Made by a program: the position numbers and the translations under genes | Shown here: positions 17,501 to 28,672 of the stretch, piece after piece | Position numbering within the stretch: position 1 is the first letter of the stretch | Layout: every line of letters starts with the position of its first letter | Notes under the pieces: model-generated | What the model was told of the DNA's origin: nothing | Seen by the model: the letters and a program-made list of their open reading frames with translations, nothing else | The model's database searches: none | DNA from: Agapanthus africanus | Lineage: Eukaryota; Streptophyta; Magnoliopsida; Asparagales; Amaryllidaceae | Length of the DNA stretch: 64,000 bases | NCBI GenBank assembly: GCA_030015575.1 | Contig: CM057350.1 | Span: 522,900,959 to 522,964,958, forward strand | Direction of reading: 5' to 3'

Positions 17501-20065
17501 TGCGAAGCAATCTTTATGCTGCACAAGGACGTCTTTTAACGCAGCCACCCTCTCTTCAGACAGCAGCTCGCTGACGAATGTCGGTCGCGGATCATTTACC
17601 GTCCCCAACTCGATTTTCTTGAGGTTATCTGCAGTAGTATGTATTCCATCCTCCAGTTCTTTCGGAGCTGGGGGAAATTCTGAGATTACCTCATCGCTGC
17701 TGTTTTCGAAGCACCAAGGGAGCTCACTTACGTCTTTGGGCTCTTCTTTTAATATCGTGATCATATGACAGGTGCGAATTTGCTTCCAGTCCCAATGTGG
17801 AACCGTTTTTTCTTTCGTGGCCTTGGGCTCGTGCTTTTGTGGTGGTGTTACCCTCCAGTTGTCAGACAGAGCGAACTTGCCGAGCTGGTATTGATCTTCG
17901 ACCCAATTCTTAAAGGTGAAGCAATCTTCAAGAGGATGCCCTATCACTCGGTGGTAAGAGTAATAGTTTGGGTCAGAGACTTCACCTGCTTGTTCTGGGT
18001 GCTTGGACTCTGGCAATGTAAGCATTTGATGTTTTAGAGCAAGCTCAAGTATCTTTTTCGTCTTGTCTCGAGGAAACGAGTATGCTCGACCCATTTTCTT
18101 CATGAGGGATTGGTCAATAACGCTCGATTCTCGTTTGCGTGGCTTCTTAGCCCTGCTTTGTTGCTGTTGAGCGCCTCTTCGGCCTTTCGACTCGTTTTTG
18201 CCTCCGCGTCGCGCCCTTTTTGTATCAGGTTGACATGGGGCAGCATCTTCGTCTTTTACTGCCTGTTGAAGGAGGCGTTGTGTTTTGGCTTTCTCATAGA
18301 TCGCCATTTCACGATTGTGATCATCTCGGGATTTTTGACCCGCTTCCTTTATAGGTTTGCCCATCTGGTCTTCCAATGATGGACTGGGCGGTTTTGCATC
18401 AGGAACTTTTTCTGGTTCAGGATTAGCGCTTTTCTCTTGAGCATCTGCTTCTTCATCAGGATTGTGCACGACGTAACAGTCGCGGAGCAGTTCTCGTTTC
18501 TTGGAGCGAATGTATCCGAGCCCGATCGTCTCTAGCCTCCCATTAGGTAGCTTGTGCTGAGTTCCGGGGACGTTCCAAACTCTGTCATAGAATTTGGCCT
18601 TCCTCACGGTCTGTTCGAAAGGTATCCCCTGGCGTTCCAGCAGTCTCCTTAAGCCTTCCGTATAATATCGGGGTAGACGGATGGGCTGAAGTCTGTCCAG
18701 CGTTGGATCCGTACCTTGCCAAAGTTCTTTTTCCACCTTGTTTTCTTCGGAACGGTAGAATAGGATTGCCCTATCGCCTTTTCGTCCGGGAGGGATATAA
18801 AATGTCCGCAATTCTTCCACATTATCGTTGGCGAGTGCATCTAGTTCTTTATAATGTTCAAGCGGCACCATGGCTATCTGTAGACTTTTCTCTTTATCAG
18901 CAGAAGCTCGTATTGAAAGCCGAGCAGGGAATACAGCATGGACTTCGTCCTCTGAATCACTACCAAAGATCAGTGAAGGGGCGGATGGTCCCGGCTCGGT
19001 GTATTGGGGCGGACCCGAATAAATTATATCCTCTTCTTCCTCGGTATCACTGCCGAAGACAGGGATGGTTGCATTAGTTTTGTTCTCCGGCCTGTGACAC
19101 CTCTCCGTGTCTTCGAAACTCGGTAATAAGTATTTGGCATCTTCATACTTGCGAACTTCATTCACGGAAAACGGATTCAATTCTCCGGCCACAGTGTACT
19201 CGAGGCCATCCCTACAATACTTCATGCACTGATGCTGTGTAGAAGGGATGATATTGTACTCGTGTAGCCATGGTCGGCCGAGCAGAGCGTTGTAGCACGT
19301 CTTGGCTTCTATAACATGGAATTTGATGTCTGTGACGAGTAACCCGAAGCGTAGCGTCAATATCACAGATCCAAGAGTTTTCGATGATTGGGAGTCGAAT
19401 CCGGAGATGGTGATTTTGTCTCGGGCGAGGTGTTGGACACTCATGCAAATTTCCTTTAACACTCGCACATTGAGCAAATTAACAGACGATTCATTATCGA
19501 CCAAGATTTTACCTATCTTTATGTCATGGCAGTATCCTGAGACATAAAGGGGACGATTGTGGTCGCATGTCCCGAGGAGGAGGTCTTCATCACCAAAAGC
19601 AACGTCGGCCGTGTGCACCTCTTCTAATTCGTCCTTCATCTTTTCTTCGGCTAGGAAGGCTTGGAACTGGTCCGGGTCTTGTAGCGCCTTAATCAAAGAA
19701 TCCCTCGCCTCTTTTGATAACAAAAGGGCGTCGAGAATGCTGAGCTGTGAGGGCAGCTTTCTCAGATGTGCCAAGACGTTGTAATCCACCTTATTCTTCT
19801 TCGGTGGGTTGTTGGCGTTTAGCTCTTCCAGAACTTGGTCATCTAAGACGATGTCTTCAGAGACCTTTTCTTTCCCTTTATCTTTTCTATTCAAGGGTCC
19901 GAGGTTCTTTTCAGGCAGTGTCCGATTCCGCAGCCGGATATTTTCGCAGACCATTGGCTTTTCTTTTTTTTCCGAAGTTGATTCTTTAAAGAGAGGGGCA
20001 ATTTCTAGCTCCTCATCAGAATCGCTCCCGAATGTAGGCACTTGCGACCCGCCAGTGTTAACCAT
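14513..20065 (-). CDS. pol: Tat polyprotein: protease, reverse transcriptase, two RNase H domains, integrase
   Basis: A single 1850-residue open frame. Order by residue: acidic N-terminus (1-160); retropepsin-like domain (about 165-275, with GKILVDN and NALLGRPWLHEY); acidic linker; a zinc-knuckle-like module (655-740, AYSFPRDKTKK and YHRVIGHPLEDC); reverse transcriptase (about 870-1140, VDFRDLNKACPKDDFP, YIDD at 1034-1037); a first, retroviral-type RNase H (1175-1290); a second RNase H (about 1325-1460, LYFDGASS, NNEAEYEALIAGL, GDSQLVV); and integrase with an H2C2 finger (1576-1617) and a catalytic core containing WGTDIV, SDNGPAY and NGLAEAFNK. The double RNase H is diagnostic of the Tat lineage. 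The knuckle-like module resembles one in the gag region (21100-21330), so a segment appears duplicated. The frame looks whole. Confidence 0.95.
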   Translation of the reverse strand: MVNTGGSQVPTFGSDSDEELEIAPLFKESTSEKKEKPMVCENIRLRNRTLPEKNLGPLNRKDKGKEKVSEDIVLDDQVLEELNANNPPKKNKVDYNVLAHLRKLPSQLSILDALLLSKEARDSLIKALQDPDQFQAFLAEEKMKDELEEVHTADVAFGDEDLLLGTCDHNRPLYVSGYCHDIKIGKILVDNESSVNLLNVRVLKEICMSVQHLARDKITISGFDSQSSKTLGSVILTLRFGLLVTDIKFHVIEAKTCYNALLGRPWLHEYNIIPSTQHQCMKYCRDGLEYTVAGELNPFSVNEVRKYEDAKYLLPSFEDTERCHRPENKTNATIPVFGSDTEEEEDIIYSGPPQYTEPGPSAPSLIFGSDSEDEVHAVFPARLSIRASADKEKSLQIAMVPLEHYKELDALANDNVEELRTFYIPPGRKGDRAILFYRSEENKVEKELWQGTDPTLDRLQPIRLPRYYTEGLRRLLERQGIPFEQTVRKAKFYDRVWNVPGTQHKLPNGRLETIGLGYIRSKKRELLRDCYVVHNPDEEADAQEKSANPEPEKVPDAKPPSPSLEDQMGKPIKEAGQKSRDDHNREMAIYEKAKTQRLLQQAVKDEDAAPCQPDTKRARRGGKNESKGRRGAQQQQSRAKKPRKRESSVIDQSLMKKMGRAYSFPRDKTKKILELALKHQMLTLPESKHPEQAGEVSDPNYYSYHRVIGHPLEDCFTFKNWVEDQYQLGKFALSDNWRVTPPQKHEPKATKEKTVPHWDWKQIRTCHMITILKEEPKDVSELPWCFENSSDEVISEFPPAPKELEDGIHTTADNLKKIELGTVNDPRPTFVSELLSEERVAALKDVLVQHKDCFAWNYSEMPGLDPEVAVHRLAISPNVKPVKQAPRRMRLKLEMSINTEVKKLIDSGFIQEVQYPEWIANIVPVMKKNGTVRICVDFRDLNKACPKDDFPMPVTELMIDNTSTHEVFSFMDGSSGYNQIKMHPEDQKHTAFRTPLGIFCYKVMPFGLKNAGATYQRAMTKIFDDLIHEIVECYIDDLVVKSKSYEEHLEHLRTVFQRLRQYNLKMNPLKCAFGVSSGKFLGFIVRHRGIEIDPSKIKAIMEMPPPRTLKQLRSLQGKLAYVRRFIANLSGKCRPYSHLMKKGTPFVWDHKCQGALDEIKQYLQNPPVLAAPVKGRPLILYTAALEGSLGALWVQENDQGKERALYYLSRVLLGAESNYSPIEKHCLALIFAITKLRHYALAHEVHLISKVDPLKYLMSKAILTGRLAKWALLLMEFSITYRPLKAVKGQAIADFLAEHPIPADSPLNCDLPDKHAFDAIDGSDTRWELYFDGASSMKKHKQNTSMIKSGVGLIFVTPQGGIMRFAFSLTEPRTNNEAEYEALIAGLEIAIDMGIESLLIYGDSQLVVSQVNGDYQTCKPELVKYGEKVQQLLTQIHSYTLESIPRAENSKADALAKLAKELADENLDDVRIVVQSRRVLAPAEIPPELYKEKGATEQTTLQIKDHEKAEDWREVFIDYFKTHQMPEEASTRHQFAKRAMSFAFVNDTLYKRSFDSLWLRCLGPDEAKRVVQEVHDGLCGSHQAGPKMKLKIKRMGYYWPTMIQDCIEYAKQCHSCQIHRDFIHQHPNPLHPTVASWPFEMWGTDIVSPIEPASSRGHRFILATTDYFSKWAEAIPLREAKTENILHFFKTHVIYRFGTPRRIISDNGPAYRSHKISRFAQQHNIDWRYSSVYNPRANGLAEAFNKTLTKIMKKTVSRNKKDWHERLQEALWAYRTTFKTATNTTSYALVFGTEVVLPLEIELPSLRVAVHYELTDEENAHLRLEELDALDEIRLIAQQNLEAYKAKMTR

Positions 20066-21636
20066 GTGACAATTGCCGGCAGTTCTTTTAAGCTTTTCGG
20101 TTGTATTTCTTTGCCCCGACGAATTTTACTCTTTTCCCGTTTAAAACGTTGTCGATTAGCGACGTATCCTTGCCACCATCTATCGAAAGCTTTGCACTCT
20201 TGAGTGGGATGCGAGACCTTCTGATGATATAAGCAATAGGAGGGGTGCATTTCCATTACACCAGTAATTTTTCCTTCAGAGGACGGTAGCTTCATGCCCA
20301 TTGACATGGCCTTAGCAAACCTCTTCTTTATCTTGAATTGGCTTTTGTCGGTGGTGGAGGCATTTTGCTCCAGCGGGATCATCTCAGCTCTTTCCTCAAG
20401 TCGTTGGCGCTTGGCCTTTTCGAATATAGCCGTCTCGCGTTCTCGATCAGCTTTACTTTTCAATCGAGCTTCACTAAGAAACGCGTCAATCATTTCGATT
20501 GATAACTCCGGAACTCTTTACTCGGTATCTGCCCTCAGCGTTTTAGTGCCAGAAGTCTCTTTATCGTTCGTGATCGAATGGGAGATCATATGACAGCTCG
20601 CCACATATTCCTCGGATTCATCCGATGAATTTTCTCCCTCATCTTCTTTTTGAAAGACGTGATCAAGGAAATCTTGGAGCGTAATGGGAGTCCGCGCCTT
20701 TTGGTTGTATTCATCCAGCGCGTCGATTTGCTTTTGTAAGTCCGTGCGCTTATCGCAAGGCTCCATGGGCTTCTTTGATTTCTTCCCCTTCTTCTTCGAA
20801 GATTTTGACGGCTGGCTATGAATGCTTGAACTACCACCATTGGTCTTCGGAGTCGGACGTGGCTTCAACATCCCCTCAATAACCTGCGGTTCCAAAGGGT
20901 TCTTCCACTTGACCGCTAGACATGTCTGAAGATCGTTTAGCATCCTCTTTGTCTTGGCTGATAATACAACCTCCCAAGGAGCTTCCTCAATGACGGAGCA
21001 TGTTGCCCCCGGCGTATTCGTCCCCTTAGAGGTGTGGGCAGCGGGGGATTTACCTTCCATTTGTCAGATAGCGCAAATTTGCCCTGACGGTATTGTTTCT
21101 CAAGCCAATTTTTGAAAACGTAGCAATCCTCGATTGGATGGCCTAGCACTCGATGGTAAGGGCAGTAATTGGGCTCGTTGACGTCGTTCGGTTGCAACGG
21201 ACGTTTTGGATCTGGCAGATTTATGAGTCTGTTGCGCAACGCCAGCTCGAATAGCCTTCTCGTTTTATCGCGAGGGAATGAGTAAGGACGTCCCATCCTG
21301 TCCTCAAGGGGTACGTATGGGCGCGTATTGTTTGGACGAGCAACCGGCTTCGAGTCGCTCGGTTGTTGTTGAGCATTAGCGACAATGATCGCTTTTCCCT
21401 TTCCTTTGTCGTTTCGGGAGTCCGGCTTTGGGAGAGGGGGTTTATGGCCCATCTGGTCCATCTGTGCTAGTTTGTCGATCAACGCCTGGAAGGTAGTCGG
21501 CTTGAAGAACATCATGAACTGTGAGATGGTTGCTTGTGGATAGGGGGTTCCAACAAACATTCCCACCGCCGGAGCTTCTTCTATGGGTTGTTCGCACTTC
21601 GACCATAGATTACGCCACCGTATAGCGTACTGAACC
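20005..21636 (-). pseudogene. gag: Tat gag region, C-terminal part
   Basis: Two knuckle-like modules are visible: PYSFPRDKTRRLFELALRN with CPYHRVLGHPIEDC at about 21100-21330, and CLYHQKVSHPTQEC at about 20190-20260. Between them is a lysine-rich, low-complexity stretch. The block directly abuts Copia B at 21637-21641 and continues the gag region seen at 30894-32803. It has a few breaks. Confidence 0.8.
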
Positions 21637-21641
21637 CATGT
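21637..21641. repeat. Target site duplication of Copia B, left copy
   Basis: CATGT before TGTTAG; the second copy is at 30889-30893, after the LTR end ACCCTACA. Confidence 0.92.
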
Positions 21642-22070
21642 TGTTAGTTATATGTATGCCCTAGAGGCCATTACTGTACATTGGATGTATATTGTAGTGG
21701 ATGCTGGGACATATATAGGTAGGACTTTCTTGCTCGACATGATAGTACGCTATCTGGTTGCTCTTTATCTTAACATGTATACTTTCTGTCTCTCTGATTA
21801 CATGTTGATAAAGCCCTTAGGATGTATACTCGACTTCCAGGACTATGATGCAGATCATACTAGTGGGGCCTGGGTAGTCAATAAGTACATCCTTCATTGT
21901 TCCTAGTCGTGGGAATATCGAGATGGGGCATCGATATTCCAGAGTAGACTAGCGCATATCTTCTCGACCTATGCGATGGGCGATGGATGATCCCATATCC
22001 ATTGGTGTTTGACATCAGAGATGGTATACGGGTGCTCAGTGGAGACTGGGTACACTGAACGGACTCGCCG
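21642..22070 (+). repeat. Copia B 5' LTR, first 429 bp only
   Basis: Matches 28673-29101, from TGTTA(G/C)TTATATG to GAACGGACT(C/T)GCCG. The remaining roughly 1.8 kb of LTR is absent and replaced by an inverted internal segment. Confidence 0.92.
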
Positions 22071-22717
22071 GATGTTCCAACTCCGCGATGCCTGCTTTAT
22101 CCTATAAAGCATCTTGCACACGTTTCCGCTGCTCCCACTGTCTACGAGGCCCTCTGGCTGTGTTCTTATAGACGTTCTCTTCTAAATCAATATTTAGAAA
22201 AGTAGTCATGGCACCCAACCACCAGATATCGTAGTCATGGTATGTAGCAATGTTAAGTAGGATCCGGATGGATTTAAGCATAGTCACTTGGAAAAGGTTT
22301 CATCATTATCCATGCCTGGTTGATGACTAAAACCTTTAATAAGCCTAGCTTTGAAAGTCTCAACTTTTCCATCTACACCAAGTAATCTTCTCAAGATATA
22401 CTTGCTCCTGATGGGGATTTAACCCTTCAGTTATAGCAACCAAAGTCCATACTTTGTTGGTGTATAAGGATTCCATCTCAGATCACTAAGCATCCAGCCA
22501 TTCTTACAGAGTCCCTACTCTCGATGGCCTGCTCGAAACTGGTTGGGTCATCATCTCATGATGCAATCCTCGCTCCCACTGTCATCGTGAAACCGAGGTA
22601 TCTCTCAGGCAGGCGAGGAACCCTACCAGATCGGCGGAGAGGCTGAGGTTCGTCGGAAACTATTGAATCCTTTGGTTCTGTCAAATCATTAGCAGTTTTG
22701 TACAGCTGGAACCTTTC
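22071..22717 (-). repeat. Inverted copy of Copia B coding region (647 bp)
   Basis: Reverse complement of 27257-27903, equal in length with only scattered substitutions. It begins exactly where the LTR fragment stops and ends two bases before the primer binding site. The open frame at 22102-22287 is the reverse-transcriptase remnant read from this copy. Confidence 0.93.
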
Positions 22718-22719
22718 AT

Positions 22720-22731
22720 TGGTATCAGAGA
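22720..22731 (+). promoter_or_regulatory. Copia B primer binding site
   Basis: TGGTATCAGAGA, complementary to the 3' end of initiator tRNA-Met, as in Copia A, Copia D and the Tekay-like element. Confidence 0.85.
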
Positions 22732-25700
22732 CTAGCTAGAGCCTTAGGCGAAGTCCTGACGGAGTTTGAAGTCCGATCGAACCCGAAACCCCATTTTTCC
22801 ATGCTCTCTGTCCTTTTTGGAAAATTGTGGATTTTTCGAAATTAAAAATATGCAGAAAACAAAGCAGGAATATCTAAGAATAACTGTGAAGTTCGACAAC
22901 ATGATTCCATTATAGTGCGGCGGAACCGCGGCATTAGCATGCTAATGCGGCGGTTCCGCGGCTACTTTGACTTTTCTCTAGTTGACTTATGCACAGTAAT
23001 TCTTAAATTCTTGTTCTGTATTTTCTGGGTATTTCTAATTTGAATTCAAGAGTTGAATTTTCTGGGGTTGCTTTGGGGATTCGGTGTTTCGATCGGAGTA
23101 TCAGATTTTGTCTATGTGTCTTTCCGGATAATTTTTGAATATGTTAAAAAGTTCGACCGGATATAAATACCCAATTTTTCCCCTGTCGGGAAATTTCCAA
23201 GTGTTGGATTTTTCCGTGGTTTAAAGACGTTCTAAGTAGTGCAAGTAACTCGATGGACCCTCTAGAAGACAACAAACCTTAACTCGATTATGTAACCGTC
23301 TTGAACTGCCCTTTGAACCTTCGGGTTTGGGGCAGTACGGCGTGCCACATGTGAGGCGTTGGCTTGACCCTTCTACGGTTGGATCGTTGGTACTGAGGCA
23401 CGAACTGAATGTTGTTAGACTTATTTCATGTGTTGAGCTGTATCGGGAAAACTTGGGTGTTCGATTGTTCGATCGGAAAGTTTAACATTTTATATTTATC
23501 CGGAATGTGATACAATACTTGGAATTCACAAATAGTTATGAGATAATTGAATGAATGTTATAAACATAGCACTTTAGTCTCAAATGATCGGTTGCCACGG
23601 AATTTTGATGTGATCAAAAGTCCGTCGCAATCACGTAGTGTACGCGGATACTCGCCGGGTAAACTTAATAGACAGCCTCACTCCATAGCCCCGACCAAGT
23701 GACTGTAGGAGAACCCCGTCGCCGAAAGCATCCGTTTGGGTGCTCGCGGTATCGGTGTTCCGCCTTGGTGCACTTCGTCGACGGTTTCGGGGGTGCGGCC
23801 GTCTACTAAAGTTTGCGACGAGCATTCGATCAGAATGTCGGGAATCCTGTTGAATTGCCCGACTTGATATTGAAAAGAGTTTTCGATAATGAGACTAAAA
23901 TGCAGGGTTTATAATTGTTAGGCATGCGATGTCTAAGTATTTCATTTGGTCAGGCATGCGATGTCTGAGGAGGTTGCGGATTCCAACTGTTGTAGTTTTA
24001 CACTTTCTTTTCTGTGACCGTAAGTGTAATATGTGATATCGCCGGTTTCGTTGCTATATGTCAACGACAATTGGGATGCGCATATTTACTTACGTTGATG
24101 ACATGAGATGTTATGTGTTGCTGGATATGTTATATTGGATCGTCGTGTTTGAATAGCCGGGTTTTTTTTATGTGAGATGAGTGTTTTTTCATTTTCATTC
24201 ATGTAAAAACTTGTATGTAATAGTCTTTTATTGGGGCACTTCCAGGTTGCGGATGTTGTCACCATTTGTATATTATTTACTTTTCTGCACTAGGATAGAC
24301 CCAAGGAGGGGAGCACAAGTAACCGGGTTCTGGGGTCCAGTGGGAGACCAACTCGAGGAGTCGAGTCCGGGTCTCCTAACCCTAGAATTGGTAGGGTTAC
24401 TTGCCGCTCTCGTAGGGGTCTAGGGGTGTGGGATTGGCTATTCATCACGACCGTGGAATCCGTGTTTTATACTGGCTCGTATTGAAAACACGGACGTCCT
24501 AGTATATCCAATATTTCATATGTTTCTTCTGCTGCGATATCTGTGATGTGATCATGTGATGTTATGTGATGGATACAGTATATATTATATATGATATATT
24601 ATATAGACGTTACTTATTTTTTACACCCGTACTAGCCCTTCCCCGCTCTGCCGTTAGTTACCTAACCTAACGGTGCACGAGGGGACATCGAGGCGAATGC
24701 GGATGGCATAAGTGTACGTCGTATTTATCTGTGATGTTTAGGTACTTAAATGATGGGACTTCATTAATATGATTAATGAAATAAAAGAAACCTAAGATGT
24801 TGTAGAATCGAATTTCAAAATTAAAAAAGGTAGCTACAGTTCTTGCTTTGCATTGCGGTGTTCATTATAGAACATCCTGCACCTTATTCGATGAGGAAAG
24901 GACCGAGATCCCTTCACCGGGAGTGACTCCTTTAGCAATAACTGGCAGATGCTACACACTCGGTTTGTCTTTTGATCGCTTCTATAGTTTCTGCTTTACA
25001 CAGTGATATATATGATATATCCCGCACCTCATTCGACGAGGAAAGGGCCGACGATCCCTTCACCGGGAGTGACCCCTTTAGCAAAACTAGAAAAGCCTCA
25101 AAAACATTCCATTTAAAACCATTTGATTCCGCAACGAGATCAAGTTCAAAGCGTTAAAGGTTTTCACAAAAACCATTCGCAACCCTCCGTCATTTTAGGA
25201 AGTAGAGTACTTAGTATTCGTGCTGTGTTTGTTGACCATAGTCAAGGCACAGTGTACGGTAGCTAAGTGATGTCTTCCTACACCGCATATGATGCGATTA
25301 GTTAGGACAGTCGCGTGACTTTATTGACCTTAGTTAAGGGTCATGTGGGTGGGTCTAATTAATCACGAAATGACGGGTAGAACTTGACTAGTACTTATGA
25401 TTTGTTGACCATAGTTAAGGTCATAGGTGCTAGGGGTAAAAACCTTTATCGCGAGTTTCAAGTGTTGAAACTTGCAATGAGATTGCATACCTTCTATATG
25501 ATAGTTGGATCCCGATACCTACTGCGAGTAATTGTTACTCCTGGGAGAGTTTTGCACTTTGCAATTAGCCGATCAAGTAGGTGTTTAGAAAGGTGTCAAC
25601 GGGGTTACGCCTCTGGGAATACGAGGTTTACTGTAATTAGGTCCGTGCGAAAGCACGGGAAACCTCCCTCAAAGTACCGACACTGGCCTGGCTGAAAGAT

Positions 25701-25880
25701 TGGCGAACTTGTAGAGTGTAATTAATCCTGGCTAGTCTTTCCTTTTAAGGTTTGAAGGAAGATTTGATAAAAACAGTGGGAGCCATCCTGATTAGACAAA
25801 ATATATAACCAATCTGATCTTGCAAGAGCGTACGCAGAGTGTTTTCTTCTCTCTCTCTCCTGGTAGCGACCATATCACGC
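22732..25880 (+). other. Copia B leader (no gene)
   Basis: About 3.1 kb of non-coding leader. It contains CGCGG-rich inverted motifs at 22915-22965, a doubled GGCATGCGATGTCT motif at 23922 and 23953, a doubled block with CCCTTCACCGGGAGTGAC at about 24870-24940 and 25015-25082, and three TTGACC..AAGG motifs at about 25232, 25324 and 25404. The last two arrangements also occur in the leader of Copia A at matching order. Confidence 0.75.
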
Positions 25881-25889
25881 CTTAATCAA

Positions 25890-28600
25890 GATAATAAAAT
25901 GGATGTATTGACCGAACCCGCTTGTTATACTGAGCTGGGGAACGTTGATCCCGCTCCAACTTATAATTGTTATAAGACAGAGCAGGAAATTGGGGAATAC
26001 CAGAATTCCTATGCTGCCCAAACAAAGAAAGTGCATATGATGCATCTCCTTCGGGTATGTTCATTATAAAGAACTGTTTCTCAGTATCCTCTGCATCCTG
26101 GGTATATGATACCGGATCAGGATCCCAGATATGTAATCTGTTACATAGGGCTACAAAAAGGTAGAAAAACTGAGAACGGGTGATAAGTTTCATGAGGCAG
26201 AAAACGGGGCAAGTGTTGCAGCCAAGTCTGTTGGTCACTGTCACCCTGTATTACGAATACATTGATTCTGAACAAATGCTGTTAGATACCGAACCTGATA
26301 TACAAAATCACATCAGTCTCTTTATTAGTAAAGAAAGGATATAATTTTGTATTGATGGATAATGTTTTGAACATTTCCTATATCAAAAGTTGATCGGTTC
26401 AGGCACGTTATCTAAAAGCATTGACGTTCTAAATCAAACTACAGTTCCTTGTATACTGAACACACACAAGAAGAAGAGTTCAGAAATGAACGAATTCTTC
26501 TTGAGGCATTGTAGACTAGGTCATATCAATGCGACCCGACTGGCTGAAGTTACATTTAGATGTATATTTAAATCAGTTTGAATTTACATCTTGTGAAACT
26601 TGCCAGTCATGTCACAAAGATAATATGACCATAGCTCTGTTTATTGGAAACAGAGAAAGAGTTAATGAACTCTTAGGACTGATGCATGATGATGTATGTA
26701 AGGTCTCCTGTCTACACATGCCAGGGCTGGTTCTTTATACTTCATTATATTCTCTGATGATCTCTCAAGATTCAGTCATATATTCCTGTTGAAATATAAG
26801 TCCGAACCTTTTGAGGTATTCACAGAATATAAGTAGGAAGTAGAGAACCAAAATACGGGTATAAGTATTATGTCCTATGATGAGATCAGGGAGGAGAATA
26901 CTTGTGCATGGAATCCCTGGACCATTCTAAAGGAGAATGAGATTCTCTCTCCGTATTACTCCTCTGAATACACCACAGCACAACGGTGCATCAGGACGGA
27001 GCAATCGCACAATATTAGATATGGTGTGCTCTGTGATGAGTATTACTGAGTTACCTATTTCCTTTTTGGGTGTTATGCGCTTGAGAAGCTGCATACCTAT
27101 TGAATTAGGTTCGAATCAAATCACTGCCTACCACTTCATATGTGATATGGAAAGGGAAGAGCCCATATCTTAAGTAAGTTAAGATTTGGGATTGTCCGGC
27201 CTAGGTCAAAAGCAAAATACGGACAAGATCGAGGCAAGATCAGTTCTGTAGAACTGGAAAGGTTCCAGCTGTACAAAACTGCTAATGATTTGACAGAACC
27301 AAAGGATTCAATAGTTTCCGACGAACCTCAGCCTCTCCGCCGATCTGGTAGGGTTCCTCGCCTGCCTGAGAGATACCTCGGTTTCTCGATGACAGTGGGA
27401 GCGAGGATTGCATCATGAGATGATGACCCAACCAGTTTCGAGCAGGCCATCGAGAGTAGGGACTCTGTAAGAATGGCTGGATGCTTAGTGATCTGAGATG
27501 GAATCCTTATACACCAACAAAGTATAGACTTTGGTTGCTATAACTGAAGGGTTAAATCCCCATCAGGAGCAAGTATATCTTGAGAAGATTACTTGGTGTA
27601 GATGGAAAAGTTGAGACTTTCAAAGCTAGGCTTATTAAAGGTTTTAGTCATCAACCAGGCATGGATAATGATGAAACCTTTTCTAAGTGACTATGCTTAA
27701 ATCCATCCTGATCCTACTTAACATTGCTACATACCATGACTACGATATCTGGTGGTTGGGTGCCATGACTACTTTTCTAAATATTGATTTAGAAGAGAAC
27801 GTCTATAAGAACATAGCCAGAGGGCCTCGTTGACAGTGGGAGCAGCGGAAACGTGTGCAAGATGCTTTATAGGATAAAGCAGGCATCGCGGAGTTGGAAC
27901 ATCTGTTTTGATGGATTAGTCAAAGAAGTTGACATCATCAAAATGGTAGATGAACCTTGTATAAACAAAAAGGTAGTAGGGAGTATGGTGACGATCCTCG
28001 TAGAGTACGTGGATGACATACTCTTGTTAGGGAAGGAGTTTCCTATGCTACGCTCGATCAATCTCCGATTATCACAAGGATTCTCCAAATAGGATAAAGA
28101 TGATACCTCCTAAATCCTGAGATTTGGACCTATGAGATAGATCTAAAGGGATATTAGGGTTCTCACTAGGTATAGTGAGATTGTATCAATCGATCCTGGG
28201 GAGAATCACTGGAAGTGTTCCAGGGTGATAAAGACGACTGAATGTCAGTCACAGGCACTGTCTTTACCCTCAGTAAAGGGACGGTATGTTGGAAGAGTTC
28301 CAAGCTCGATACCGTGGCAAACTAGACGATAAAGGCTGGTAACATCGCTATTAAAGATACTGCTAAAGAGGCAGTTTGGGTGTATATTGGTTCATAAGAT
28401 GAACTAGGTTCCTGCCATTGTATGACAATGGAAGTGTGGCTTCGGCCCTGGAACCCTGGTCCCATCAGTGACCCAGACAAATTCTGAGGCAGCATCACCT
28501 GATCATGGAGATAGTTGATCTCCAGGGTGATCGAGGTTAGGAGAGAAGACTCAGAGGACAACACGGCGGATCCACTCACGAAGGCCTTTTCCCAGAGAGA
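25890..28600 (+). pseudogene. Copia B gag-pol, decayed
   Basis: Short recognisable remnants of a Ty1/copia polyprotein: a start-like RLNQDNKMD near 25880, an integrase-region match (HNGASGRSNRTILDM) near 26960-27020, and reverse-transcriptase pieces (LYRIKQASRSWN and VEYVDDILLLG) near 27860-28030. Domain order gag, integrase, reverse transcriptase confirms Ty1/copia. Many breaks. Confidence 0.82.
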
Positions 28601-28660
28601 GACTCATATGGGATGGTTGAGTATTAGATACTGCGACCACTGCTACAGATGGCCCTAGTG

Positions 28661-28672
28661 CAAGTGGGAGAT
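28661..28672 (+). promoter_or_regulatory. Copia B polypurine tract
   Basis: CAAGTGGGAGAT directly before the 3' LTR. Confidence 0.82.
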
